Part shown: in pieces, positions 8,935-17,089 of the stretch | How the letters are laid out: the number at the start of each line of letters is the position of its first letter | How positions within the stretch are numbered: position 1 is the stretch's first letter | NCBI RefSeq assembly: GCF_003590795.1 | Contig: NZ_QYUL01000001.1 | Coordinates: 1,877,001 to 1,941,000, forward strand | Reading direction: 5' to 3' | Source of the DNA: Azospirillum cavernae | GTDB taxonomy: Bacteria > Pseudomonadota > Alphaproteobacteria > Azospirillales > Azospirillaceae | DNA: 64,000 nucleotides | Made by a program: the position numbers and the translations under genes | The notes under the pieces: generated by a model | The model's input: the letters and a program-made list of their open reading frames with translations, nothing else | The model's database searches: none | What the model was told of the DNA's origin: nothing

Positions 8935-9058
8935 CTCTGCGGGGGCCTTAATGGTTTTGCCCCCCTCCCGCGTCGGCGCTCTCGCCCCTTGGCGCCCCGC
9001 CGCTCTGCTTGGAGCGACCATGGATCAAGCCCGTTGCCGCTTCTCACTGGCTGGCCGG
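8935..9058 (-). repeat. post-VR cassette behind the FGE gene (copy 1)
   Basis: A GC-rich segment immediately 3' of the FGE stop contains short inverted repeats (for example CGCTCCAAG-CAGAGCG on the minus strand). It is closely similar to the segments behind the variable regions at 17121 and 18337. DGR variable regions commonly have a hairpin just downstream. Confidence 0.55.
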
Positions 9059-9946
9059 TCATGTCTGAAGTCGGGCACACCGAAAGCCAAAGGGGCCATC
9101 GCGTACATCTGGAAGGTACCAAACGCGGTTCGCGGCGCGTGCAAAACTTGCTTTGCCCTTCCAGGCCCCGCCGCGAAGGACACGTTTAGCGTCGGGGTTG
9201 ACCAGGCCACGCGGATTGGTTTCCGACTGCGTCGTGTAGTCACGCCGTCCATCGGCGCACCATTCCAAGACGTTCCCCAGCGTGTCGTGCAGGCCCCAGG
9301 GATTCGGGCGCTTGCGGGCGACGGGACGAGTCCCGGCTGTCTCATGCGGGTGCTGCTTCTCCGGCCAGCCCGTGCTGTCCTCGCCATTGTCCAGATCGAA
9401 GCCAACCCCGCTGTTCCCGCCATACCACGCGATCGGGTCCAGCGCCGGAGCATTCCGTTCGCCCAGGATTGCGATGTCGCCGCTGTAGAGCGCTGTCGTG
9501 GTACCGGCCCGGCAGGCGTGTTCCCATTGCGCCTCCGTCGGCAGCGTCAGATCAAGCCCCGGAACCCGCCCGTTGATCCGGGTCAGAAAATTCTGGGCGT
9601 CGTTCCAACTCACCGTTTCCACCGGTCGGTCGGGCGACTTGAAACGACTTGGGTTCTCGCCCATCACCGCTTGCCACAGCGCCTGCGTGCAGGGCGTGTC
9701 GAACAGCCAATAGCCACGGCTGAGCGTCACCGCGTGCTGCGGACCTTCATTGTCAAAGCGTCCCGGTTCATCCTCCGGCGATCCCATCAGGAACCGGCCG
9801 GGCGGGATCCAGCGCAGACGCTGGGTCACGTCCGCCACCGTTACGGCGACGAACACGCCGTAACGGTCCTGGCCCCATTCGCTCGCCCAATCCGGCGGGT
9901 TGCCATCGGCCAGGGGATGCCAGCCCTTGTCGATGACGGCGCTCAT
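9059..9946 (-). CDS. FGE/C-lectin-fold protein (SUMF1-like), putative DGR target
   Basis: A 295-residue protein; start at 9946 overlaps the stop of the 53-aa ORF (ATGA). It is a whole FGE-sulfatase domain: VTQRLRWIPPGRFLMGSPED, GYWLFDTPCTQALWQAVMG, PTEAQWEHACRAGT, WGLHDTLGNVLEWCADG and a C-terminal RGGAW...GFRCARL. Catalytic FGE needs an active-site Cys in the RGGSFLC-type loop; here the loop is RGGAWKGKAS, so formylglycine synthesis is unlikely. The C-terminal pattern (GG-A/S-W-x3-A-x3-R-x-A-x-R-x4-P-x2-R-x4-GFR) is that of DGR variable proteins, implying ligand binding. It is a paralogue, of identical length, of 17090-17977. Confidence 0.85.
   Translation of the reverse strand: MSAVIDKGWHPLADGNPPDWASEWGQDRYGVFVAVTVADVTQRLRWIPPGRFLMGSPEDEPGRFDNEGPQHAVTLSRGYWLFDTPCTQALWQAVMGENPSRFKSPDRPVETVSWNDAQNFLTRINGRVPGLDLTLPTEAQWEHACRAGTTTALYSGDIAILGERNAPALDPIAWYGGNSGVGFDLDNGEDSTGWPEKQHPHETAGTRPVARKRPNPWGLHDTLGNVLEWCADGRRDYTTQSETNPRGLVNPDAKRVLRGGAWKGKASFARAANRVWYLPDVRDGPFGFRCARLQT
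9089..9163 (-). other. DGR-type variable region 1 (C-terminus of FGE protein)
   Basis: The region encodes GGAW to GFRCARL. Framework residues match the other four copies, while residues between them differ. Several framework codons also differ (GCA for GCG/GCC), so this copy looks older or less active than those at 17121 and 18337. Confidence 0.5.
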
Positions 9947-10104
9947 GACGCGACGCCCGACAACAGAGGCGACCAACCGGCGAGCCGTCGCCAGGGTTCC
10001 ACCCAGGCCACCCGCGCACCGAAAGCCAATGGTGGAGTTGTGGCCATCCGGGTGGCGGCCTCGTCGCCGCCATGGACCGGGATGGTGAAGAAACGCAGTT
10101 GCAT
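9943..10104 (-). CDS. 53-aa ORF beginning like a DGR accessory protein, probably a deletion remnant
   Basis: The frame starts at 10104 with GAGGTGA upstream and reads MQLRFFTIPVHGGDEAA before becoming Arg/Pro-rich; it stops in an ATGA overlap with the FGE gene. The opening resembles small proteins encoded between variable target genes and reverse transcriptases in DGR loci (from memory, not searched). In the +1 frame the same DNA encodes HPDGHNSTIGFRCAG, a variable-region end. The ORF therefore looks like a fusion of an accessory-gene start to a VR or TR remnant. An identical arrangement occurs at 17974-18135. It may survive mainly to couple translation of the FGE gene. Confidence 0.5.
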   Translation of the reverse strand: MQLRFFTIPVHGGDEAATRMATTPPLAFGARVAWVEPWRRLAGWSPLLSGVAS

Positions 10105-10135
10105 GATCCGTCACCTCACATCCGACAGCCCGGCA

Positions 10136-10206
10136 CATGTTCCGCGACCCCTGCGGGGGGCGTTGATGATCCTCTTGCCCGCCGCCGCTTCCCCCTGGCT
10201 AGCCGG
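10136..10206 (-). repeat. short post-VR cassette behind the large FGE gene
   Basis: A deleted version of the hairpin-rich segment seen at 18170-18304. Both ends match (CCAGGGGGAAGC near the stop codon and CGCCCCCCGCAGGGG further on), while about 67 bp between them are missing. Confidence 0.5.
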
Positions 10207-13200
10207 TCACGCCTGAACTCGGACGCACCGAAAGCCAAAGTTGCCGAAGCGGTCAACCGGGAGGTTCCAATAGCGGCACGCAGCGCGGGCGATCCGCGCG
10301 CGGTCCTTCCAGGACCCGCCGCGAAGGACCCGCTTGGCGCCGACGCTCTCCGGGCCTCGTGGGTCGGTTTCCGCCTCCGCACTGTAGTCCCGTTGCCCAT
10401 CGGCACACCATTCCCACACATTGCCGTGCATCTCGTACAGCCCCCACGCGTTGGGCGGCAGGCTCGCCACCGGGACCGTTTCTTTGCGGAAAAGCCCCTT
10501 GGCGTCGTCGGTATACGGATAATGGCCGTTATAATTGACCTGCTCCGGCGTGATGGCGACGCCGAAGCTGAAGGGCGTCGTCGTCCCGGCCCGACAGGCG
10601 TGTTCCCATTGCGCCTCCGTCGGCAGGCTCAACTCAAGCCCCGGTCGGCCCGCGTTGAGCCGCGTCAGGAAGCCCTGAACGTCGTTCCAACTGACGCTGT
10701 CCACCGGACGCCGGTCGTCGCCCGTGAGACGGCTGGGATTTTCGCCCATCACCGCCTGCCACAGCGCTTGGGTGCAGGCCGTGTCAAACAGCCAATAGCC
10801 CCGGCTGAGCGTCACCGCGTGCTGTGGGCCTTCATTGTCATTGCGCAACGGTTCATCCTCCGGCGATCCCATGAGGAACCGACACGGCGGGATCCAGCGC
10901 AGGCGCTGGGTGACGGAATCGCCACCGCCCTCCGGCTCCACCACGATTTCCGTCCACAGGCCGAAACGGTCGCGGCCCAGAGCGTCGGCCCAAGCGGGCC
11001 GGGTGATCCGTTCGACGCGCAGCTCCTCGCGATCCGTGCGGATGCGGACAACCGGAGCCTGGGGCCATGGGCAGCGGGCGCCCCCGCCGGTCCCGGACTC
11101 AACGCGCAGGACCGCTCTACCCACCGCCCCCCGCGTTCCCCGGCGCTCCGCCAGCCGAGGCAACGCCGGGGCCGTCGGCTCCGCTGCGCCTTCCGGGCTG
11201 GCTTGGCTCCCGGCCTGAACTCGGGCGCACCGAAAGCCAATGCGACTGTTGCGGAACCACGGTAGGAGATGATCGCGGCAGGCGACGCGGACGAGCACCG
11301 CACCGTTAAACCAAGATCCGCCGCGAAGGATGCGTTTGGCGTCGTAGCTGTTCGGGCCGCGTGGGTCGGTTTCAGGCCGGGCCGCGTAGTCCCGCACCCC
11401 ATCGGCGCACCATTCCCATAAGTTGCCCTGCATCTCATACAGTCCCCACGGGTTGGGCGGCAGGCTCCCCACTGGAACCGTTCGGGCGCGGTAAAGCCCC
11501 TTGGCGCCGTCAGCATACGGGAAATTGCCGTTATAATTGACCTGCTCCGGCGTGATGGTGGTCCCGAATCTGAAGGGCGTCGTCGTTCCGGCCCGGCAGG
11601 CGTACTCCCATTGCGCCTCCGTCGGCAAACCCAGAGCAAGCCCCGGAACTTGGTCGTTCAGCCGCGTCAGGAAGCCCTGTACGTCATTCCAACTGACGCT
11701 GTCCATCGGATGCCGGTCGTCGCCCGTGAAACGGCTGGGGTTCTTGCCCATCACCGCCCGCCACAGCGCTTGCGTGCAGGCCGTGTCAAACAGCCAATAG
11801 CCCCGGCTGAGCGTCACCTCATGCTGCGGGCCTTCGTCGGCCTTGCGCTCCGGCTCATCCTCCGGCGATCCCATCAGGAAGCGGCCCGGTGGAATCCAGC
11901 GCAGACGCTGGGTGACGCTTCCGACCGTGAACGTCACCCACGCCCCGAATTCGTCCCACCCCCAGTCCTGCGCCCAGGAGGGCGGTTTCCCGCTCTTCCA
12001 GAAGGCGTTGCGGTCGTCTTCGTCCTCCTCGACGAGTTGGATTTCGCCGTTGGCGGTGCGCAGGGTGGTCAGCGGGCTGCCTGGACCGTCACCGGGCGCC
12101 TGAAGGACCAGATCGTCGCCGATCTGGCGCAATTCGACACTGCGTTCCGGTTGTCCACCGTCTCCAAGCAGCCTTGGGTGGAAACCCGGCGGCGGCGGCG
12201 GGCGGTCGGCGGGGTCGGGGAATGCCTCGGCATACATACGGGACAGGGCGACGCACAGCGCCGTGTCCTCCCGACCTTGGACATCGGCCAGACCGCGCCG
12301 ACCAAACCGTCGGCCATAGGCAAGGCCGCCGGCATGGTCCGCCAGCGTCGGCAACACATCGATCGCGTGGCGGCGCGCCCAAGGCAGATCATGGTCGCGG
12401 ATGGCGGCGGGCAGAATCGCCGGGTCGAGCCGCAGCAGTTCCTCCATCCAGATTTCCCGCGCGAGACCGGCGCGGTGGCGGCGCAGCGCCTCGGCCACCG
12501 CCGGCGCCAGTTCCCGTTCCTGCTGATGGAAGACCGCGCGCCGCTTGGCGGCGATGTCGGGATCGAGGGCGCCAGCCACGCTCGACCGTCCGGTCAGCGC
12601 GCGGTGCTGCCACAGATCGGCCTCCGTCCCGGCGTCCGCCGCCGGGCCAAGCAGCCGACGGATGTCGCGCAGCAACGTCGGCTCCAGCCGGATGGCGGGC
12701 GACACCAGGGTCAGCAGCCGTTCGCTCCGCCCGGTCAAGGCGGCGGGATCGGACGGCGACGCCGCTCGACGGTCCCACTCCACCATCGTCCACCAGCGCG
12801 CCAGACCGGGCCGCCAGCGCGCCCGTGGGCAGGGGGTGACGGCAACCGCCCGGCAACCCGCCGCCGCCAGCCGCCGACCAAAGGCGATCCAGCGCGCGAC
12901 CAGCCGCTCTGGATTGCCCGCCAGACAGCCAAGGTCGCCCAGCACCACCACCAGCGTTCCCGACGGCGGCGGACGGTAGGACGCCGGATCGCCGCGCCGG
13001 TCGGTGAGCACCGGGTCGTCGAAACCGTCGAAGGCTGTCCCGCGCTCCACCCCATGGCCGGGAAACAGGCCGACCAGCCTGCTCTCCAGCCGGGCCTGAT
13101 CCTCGTAGAAGGGGACCAGACGCTCGCCGCGATCGGTGATGATCTGCACGCCCGCGCCCCAGCGCCGCCGCAACCGCCGAGGCAGATGATCGAGCAACGC

Positions 13201-13674
13201 GCCCTTGCCGACGCGGCGGAGCAGCACCGCGATGTCCGGCGCCTTGCCCGCCGTCCTGGCGGCGGCGGCGGCGCGCATCCAGGGCAGCAGCGCGTTCCAC
13301 GGGGCCAGATCGGTGTGGGCGGCGGGTTTGTCCCAGTCCGGCGGCGGCGGCGGCGGTGGGGGCGGCGGCGGCTCCGCCAAGCTGTTCAGGAACACCCGTT
13401 CCGTCGGTTGCCAGACCGGAAGTTCGGCCCGTGGCCTTTCGATGAACTCCAGGGGCGCCGCCGCCGGGGACGCCGCCGCCGGGGGGGGCGGTTGGGCGGT
13501 GGGGCGATCCTCCGGGACCCGGCGTGGCCCCGGCTGATAGCCGGTCAGCGCCGCGATCGCCGCCAAGCCCTGCTGTCCGCCGGTGGCATAACCGAGAAGG
13601 AGGTCGGCGTAGCCGCAAGCGCCCCGAGGCTGAGGCCGGGTCGGCGCTTTCATGGTGTGGCGGGAATCCGTCAT
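10207..13674 (-). CDS. vWA-like/SAV_2336-type protein with two FGE domains (module 2)
   Basis: A 1155-residue protein. Residues 18-45 form a helical start, about 100-120 a Pro-rich linker, 165-310 an IQVI/vWA-like region (GTLVVVLGDLGCLAG near 238), and 310-540 a helical region. FGE domain 1 spans about 575-810 and FGE domain 2 about 905-1155, each opening with VTQRLRWIPP and closing with a GGSW...GFRC element. Neither FGE loop has the catalytic cysteine (GGSWFNGAV; GGSWKDRAR). The gene begins 13 bases after the moxR stop and is followed by the 53-aa ORF and the FGE gene. In ternary conflict systems this protein would couple ligand recognition by the FGE folds to the MoxR switch; that mechanism is inferred. 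Confidence 0.85.
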   Translation of the reverse strand: MTDSRHTMKAPTRPQPRGACGYADLLLGYATGGQQGLAAIAALTGYQPGPRRVPEDRPTAQPPPPAAASPAAAPLEFIERPRAELPVWQPTERVFLNSLAEPPPPPPPPPPPDWDKPAAHTDLAPWNALLPWMRAAAAARTAGKAPDIAVLLRRVGKGALLDHLPRRLRRRWGAGVQIITDRGERLVPFYEDQARLESRLVGLFPGHGVERGTAFDGFDDPVLTDRRGDPASYRPPPSGTLVVVLGDLGCLAGNPERLVARWIAFGRRLAAAGCRAVAVTPCPRARWRPGLARWWTMVEWDRRAASPSDPAALTGRSERLLTLVSPAIRLEPTLLRDIRRLLGPAADAGTEADLWQHRALTGRSSVAGALDPDIAAKRRAVFHQQERELAPAVAEALRRHRAGLAREIWMEELLRLDPAILPAAIRDHDLPWARRHAIDVLPTLADHAGGLAYGRRFGRRGLADVQGREDTALCVALSRMYAEAFPDPADRPPPPPGFHPRLLGDGGQPERSVELRQIGDDLVLQAPGDGPGSPLTTLRTANGEIQLVEEDEDDRNAFWKSGKPPSWAQDWGWDEFGAWVTFTVGSVTQRLRWIPPGRFLMGSPEDEPERKADEGPQHEVTLSRGYWLFDTACTQALWRAVMGKNPSRFTGDDRHPMDSVSWNDVQGFLTRLNDQVPGLALGLPTEAQWEYACRAGTTTPFRFGTTITPEQVNYNGNFPYADGAKGLYRARTVPVGSLPPNPWGLYEMQGNLWEWCADGVRDYAARPETDPRGPNSYDAKRILRGGSWFNGAVLVRVACRDHLLPWFRNSRIGFRCARVQAGSQASPEGAAEPTAPALPRLAERRGTRGAVGRAVLRVESGTGGGARCPWPQAPVVRIRTDREELRVERITRPAWADALGRDRFGLWTEIVVEPEGGGDSVTQRLRWIPPCRFLMGSPEDEPLRNDNEGPQHAVTLSRGYWLFDTACTQALWQAVMGENPSRLTGDDRRPVDSVSWNDVQGFLTRLNAGRPGLELSLPTEAQWEHACRAGTTTPFSFGVAITPEQVNYNGHYPYTDDAKGLFRKETVPVASLPPNAWGLYEMHGNVWEWCADGQRDYSAEAETDPRGPESVGAKRVLRGGSWKDRARIARAACRYWNLPVDRFGNFGFRCVRVQA
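10236..10312 (-). other. DGR-type variable region 2 (C-terminal FGE domain of the large protein)
   Basis: The region encodes GGSWKDRARIARAACRYWNL to GFRCVRV. Compared with the copy at 17121, most differences are at codon positions 1 and 2 of NNC/NNT codons, as expected for adenine mutagenesis of AAC/AAT codons. Three third-position differences also exist. Confidence 0.6.
11239..11313 (-). other. variable-region-like segment 3 (internal FGE domain)
   Basis: The region encodes GGSWFNGAVLVRVACRDHLL to GFRCARVQA in the middle of the large protein. The framework is kept but synonymous and framework changes are common, so it is probably no longer being rewritten. Confidence 0.45.
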
Positions 13675-13686
13675 GGGCGCCCGGCG

Positions 13687-14670
13687 TCAAGCGGTCGTCA
13701 CGGAATCGGCCTGCTTGCGCAGGGTGTAATCCCGGATGACCGCCAGCATCTTGATGTGGTTGCGGGTCCCCCGCGCCATGCCGAGGACGGCGCGCAGCAG
13801 ATCAAGATACTCCGCCTGTCCGGGATATGGCCGGATTTGCTCGTGGATCGCCGCCGCCCGATCCGTGTGCAGCAGTTCGGCCGCTTTGCGCAGCAAGGCG
13901 ACGCTCGCCTGCGGAAAATGCGCCCGTCCGCGCGCGACGAGGAAGGCGGTCAAATCCTCCTTCGTCTCCGGTAGGCTGAGACGCAGAACCAGACAGCGGC
14001 GCAGGAAAGCGTCGGGCAGCACCCGCTCCTCGTTGGTGGTGATGACCACCAGGGGAGGGATCCCGGTGGCGCGCACCGGGCCGCGATGCCCGACCGGGGT
14101 GAATTCCCGCGCGCCCAAGGCTTCCAACAGCCCGTTGGGAACCTCGGCCTCCGCCTTGTCGATCTCGTCGAGCAGCAGGACGCAACCCTGCCGCCAATCC
14201 CCGTCGTCGGGCTGGGAGGGGCGCTCGGCCTGCGCCAACGCCGCCTGCGCCTCAGCGTTCGTCCAATCGAAGGCCCACCACAGCGGGCCGGGGTGCAGGA
14301 AACGTTCAACCGCCAGGTCAGACCGCGCCTTGGCGATGTCGTCGCGGAGCGCGCCGGCGAGTTGCGCCTCGGCCAGCCGTTTCACGGCGTCAAAGCTCCA
14401 CATCAGATCGCGGGATTCGGTGTGGGAGTCGATCACGTGCTTGACGAAGGCGCGCCCCAGCGCCGTAGCGGCGGCGCGCGCCAACTGGCTTTTGCCGACG
14501 CCGGGTTCGCCCCGCACCAGAAGGGGCCGCCCGGCGGTGATCGCCGCGTTGATCGCGTGGATCTCGCGCGCCCGGAGCAAATGGACCCGATCATCCTGGC
14601 CGCTCTGGCCGACGAGTTCGACCCGACGGACGGCGGTCGGAGATGCGGGGGCGGGGATGAGGTCGGTCAC
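13687..14670 (-). CDS. MoxR-family AAA+ ATPase (module 2)
   Basis: A 327-residue MoxR ATPase. Walker A is GEPGVGKS near residue 57, Walker B is CVLLLDEIDK near 166, followed by NGLLEALG and ITTNEERVLPDAFLRRC. It overlaps the phosphoesterase stop by ATGA, exactly as its module 1 paralogue overlaps the protease. The vWA/FGE gene follows after 13 bases. Likely role: an ATP-driven switch coupling recognition to the phosphoesterase effector. The two MoxR proteins share long identical stretches such as RLAEAQLAGALR and HPGPLWWAF/RPGPLWWAF, so the modules arose by duplication or recombination. Confidence 0.9.
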   Translation of the reverse strand: MTDLIPAPASPTAVRRVELVGQSGQDDRVHLLRAREIHAINAAITAGRPLLVRGEPGVGKSQLARAAATALGRAFVKHVIDSHTESRDLMWSFDAVKRLAEAQLAGALRDDIAKARSDLAVERFLHPGPLWWAFDWTNAEAQAALAQAERPSQPDDGDWRQGCVLLLDEIDKAEAEVPNGLLEALGAREFTPVGHRGPVRATGIPPLVVITTNEERVLPDAFLRRCLVLRLSLPETKEDLTAFLVARGRAHFPQASVALLRKAAELLHTDRAAAIHEQIRPYPGQAEYLDLLRAVLGMARGTRNHIKMLAVIRDYTLRKQADSVTTA

Positions 14671-16661
14671 GCGTCGTTGTCCTGGAAATCAAGAAGATGG
14701 CGGATGTTGTCAAACCGATCCTGATCACGAACCACGTCGCCAGCCAGTTTGATGACGCCCAATCCGGGATACGCGGTGGCGATCCGCTCCAGGAACTCTT
14801 CATCGTGGCCATCGCTGGCGTTGCAGATCATGAAGATTCTTGTTCCTTGCTTTTCAAGGAAGTACGCGATGCGTTTGCGGATCGACCCATCCTTTTCCGC
14901 ATCGGATTTGTCGAAAATCTCCGAAGAAACGCCAAGGCGTTTCATCAGATCGTGACGAACCGTATCGAGGTTCTTTTGACAAAAACCTTGCTCCGGCAAG
15001 TTGGATTCGGCGGCGTAGGAGGAGGATGGCCAGGCCAATGGATCCTTGACCGGGTGGAATTTGGGTTTGCGAACGTCAATTCCAGCCATGACAATCTCGG
15101 CAAAGCATTTCAACCCGGCGGGCAGCGGCAGAACGGCACCGATGTCGTTGTTTTCCCAGGGGCCGCAATCAACCGCATCGCTCACAACATGCAGCCAGGG
15201 CAACAGCCACGCACTGGTTTGCACAATGGCCCGGCGGGCGGAGGAGTCGCCACGGTGGCTTTTTTGGATGTTTTTGTAGGCCCGCGTCAGCCCATTCACC
15301 GCCTCGTCAAACGGAAGATTGTTCAGCAGATGATCGCGCAAACGCGCCGCCCGGTCGTCGGGCGCCCCCGTCGGCCCAGCAGGACCGGCGCTCGCCAAAC
15401 CAATCGCGGTCTCCAGCGCGCTCATGGCGGGGGGAGAGACCGCCAGAATGTCGGCCATCTCCTCCTTCATGTCTTGAAAGCGCTGCTCCCGCGACGGGGA
15501 TCGCGCATCGGCGGCGCCTTGAGCGCCCGCGCCGTCACCCTTGCGGGCCGGACCGACGTCGCCGCTCGGCGTGTCCCCTCCCCCAGGGTCGCCCGTCCCC
15601 TCGGTTGCGGTCGGCGACCGCGTCAGCCCCGCAGGCAAGGCGACGTCAAACCGCCCGTCCTCGCAACTGTCCGTGTCCTTGGCCCAGCGGGTCTTGCTGT
15701 CGTTCCAGCGACGCAGATGGACAACGCCGCGCCCGGCATCCAGATCGAGCGCCACGAAATTATAGGCGTTGGTGTAGCGCGGATTGTTGGCGACCCGCCC
15801 GTCGAAGGCCGCTCCCGCCGGCACGATGAGGCACTGCCCATCGGTGCCCATCTCGTGCCGAACCTGGGGGCGATGCTCATGGCCCCAGAGGATGATGTCG
15901 GCCTCGTCCTTGAGGCGCGATTCCACGCGGGCACGATCAAACTCCGCCAACCATTCAAACGCGTGATGCAGGACGACGATGCGCAGATCGCTGTCGGCGG
16001 TCGCGGCCAAGGCGTCATGAATCTGCGGTTCGCCGACCACAAGATGGCCATGGTCGCGCACTTGGCCATCCACCTTGTTGCGGGCGCACATCCAGGCCGA
16101 ATTGAAGCCCAGCAATGCCACCGACCGACCGGCGAGAGTCAGGCGCTTCACGCTGGCGTAAGCCGGGCTTAGTTGGCCGGTGTATTGGGTGACGAAGTCC
16201 GCATACGCGCGAAACGGCCGTAGCACGTGCCCGAGGCGTTCCGCATCGCCTAGCCATTTTTGGACGTCCGCGTCCTTGGTCAACGGCGCTTGGAGTTCCG
16301 CAGACAAGAAATCCTTGATCGCTCCCCGATCCAGGTCATGATTGCCGGGCACCAGAAACAGCCGGTCCGGCGACAAATTCAGAAGGTTCAGAAGCGGTTT
16401 GAACAGCTGGTCGCGGATCGCCGCCAATTCCGCTTCCGCGCCGTTGTGAGCGGCGTCGCCGCTGAACACGACGAAGTCAATCGACTCAAGGCGCGGATCA
16501 ATGCCGCTGCGGCTCTCGATATCCGCAAGCAGCTTGTCCCGCAAAACCTTCCGGTCGAAATTTACTCCACTCTGATGCCAATCGGACAAGTGCAGCCAGG
16601 AAATGTGGTTCATGGTCAGAAATGCGCCCAATTGGTACGTGGTGGACTCGATGATACTCAT
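14667..16661 (-). CDS. calcineurin-like metallophosphoesterase effector with conflict-system C-terminal domain
   Basis: 664 residues from 16661; an internal ATG at 16613 would remove 16 residues and cannot be excluded. The N-terminal 330 residues carry every metallophosphoesterase motif: SDWH, SGDAAHNG, PGNHD, VLHHAFEW and GHEHRP. A Gly/Asp-rich linker (about 345-390) leads to a C-terminal domain (about 395-664) homologous to that of the trypsin-like protein at 1791-3221. This domain probably docks onto MoxR/vWA partners, and the catalytic N-terminus is the swappable effector. The substrate is unknown; nucleic acid, nucleotide or protein phosphoesters are all possible. No signal peptide is seen. 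Confidence 0.85.
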   Translation of the reverse strand: MSIIESTTYQLGAFLTMNHISWLHLSDWHQSGVNFDRKVLRDKLLADIESRSGIDPRLESIDFVVFSGDAAHNGAEAELAAIRDQLFKPLLNLLNLSPDRLFLVPGNHDLDRGAIKDFLSAELQAPLTKDADVQKWLGDAERLGHVLRPFRAYADFVTQYTGQLSPAYASVKRLTLAGRSVALLGFNSAWMCARNKVDGQVRDHGHLVVGEPQIHDALAATADSDLRIVVLHHAFEWLAEFDRARVESRLKDEADIILWGHEHRPQVRHEMGTDGQCLIVPAGAAFDGRVANNPRYTNAYNFVALDLDAGRGVVHLRRWNDSKTRWAKDTDSCEDGRFDVALPAGLTRSPTATEGTGDPGGGDTPSGDVGPARKGDGAGAQGAADARSPSREQRFQDMKEEMADILAVSPPAMSALETAIGLASAGPAGPTGAPDDRAARLRDHLLNNLPFDEAVNGLTRAYKNIQKSHRGDSSARRAIVQTSAWLLPWLHVVSDAVDCGPWENNDIGAVLPLPAGLKCFAEIVMAGIDVRKPKFHPVKDPLAWPSSSYAAESNLPEQGFCQKNLDTVRHDLMKRLGVSSEIFDKSDAEKDGSIRKRIAYFLEKQGTRIFMICNASDGHDEEFLERIATAYPGLGVIKLAGDVVRDQDRFDNIRHLLDFQDNDA

Positions 16662-16789
16662 TTTTCCAGTTTATTTTATATATTTTTCTAAGTTATGAAC
16701 TGCCGGCGAGTGAATGACGGAGCAACAAAAACGTCACATCGATGGGCTGTGGAAAAGATTTTTGGTGAGAGAAAATCTGCGCCAGAATC

Positions 16790-16930
16790 TCACCTTTCCG
16801 CGACAGCGAGGCCGTCGGCGCCCAGCCGACGGCCTTCGCCGTTTCCAGGGCATGGGCAGACCGTTTTTGTCACTGTCCCGACGAACCCATGTTGCGTTTT
16901 ACGCCCTCATGTCTCGGGCAAAAGACGCCG
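16790..16930. repeat. dispersed palindromic repeat, copy C
   Basis: It contains the perfect hairpin AGGCCGTCGGC / GCCGACGGCCT with loop GCCCA, the GTTTCCAGGGCATGG tail and the CGAACCCATGTTGC extension shared with copy B. It lies downstream of the FGE gene at 17090-17977, as copy B lies downstream of its paralogue. Confidence 0.75.
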
Positions 16931-16964
16931 TGTCGCTGAACGTCCCGGGGGCACCGGCTTCAGC

Positions 16965-17089
16965 GGCCCCTGCGGGGGGCCTTGATGGTCCTATCCCCTT
17001 GCCGCGCCGACGCTCTCGCCCCATGGCGCCCCGCCGCTCCGCTTGGAGCGACCAAGGGGCAAGCCCGCCGCCGCTTCCCCCTGGCTTGC
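16965..17089 (-). repeat. post-VR cassette behind the second FGE gene
   Basis: GC-rich segment directly after the FGE stop. On the minus strand it has inverted repeats GCAAGCC/GGCTTGC and CGCTCC/GGAGCG, then AAGGCCCCCCGCAGGGG. It is nearly identical to the segment after the truncated FGE copy at 18305. Confidence 0.6.

Noticed and set aside
9059-9946. Catalytic formylglycine-generating enzyme for sulfatase maturation
   Set aside because: The active-site cysteine expected in the RGGSFLC-type loop is missing in all five FGE copies of the window, and no sulfatase gene is nearby.
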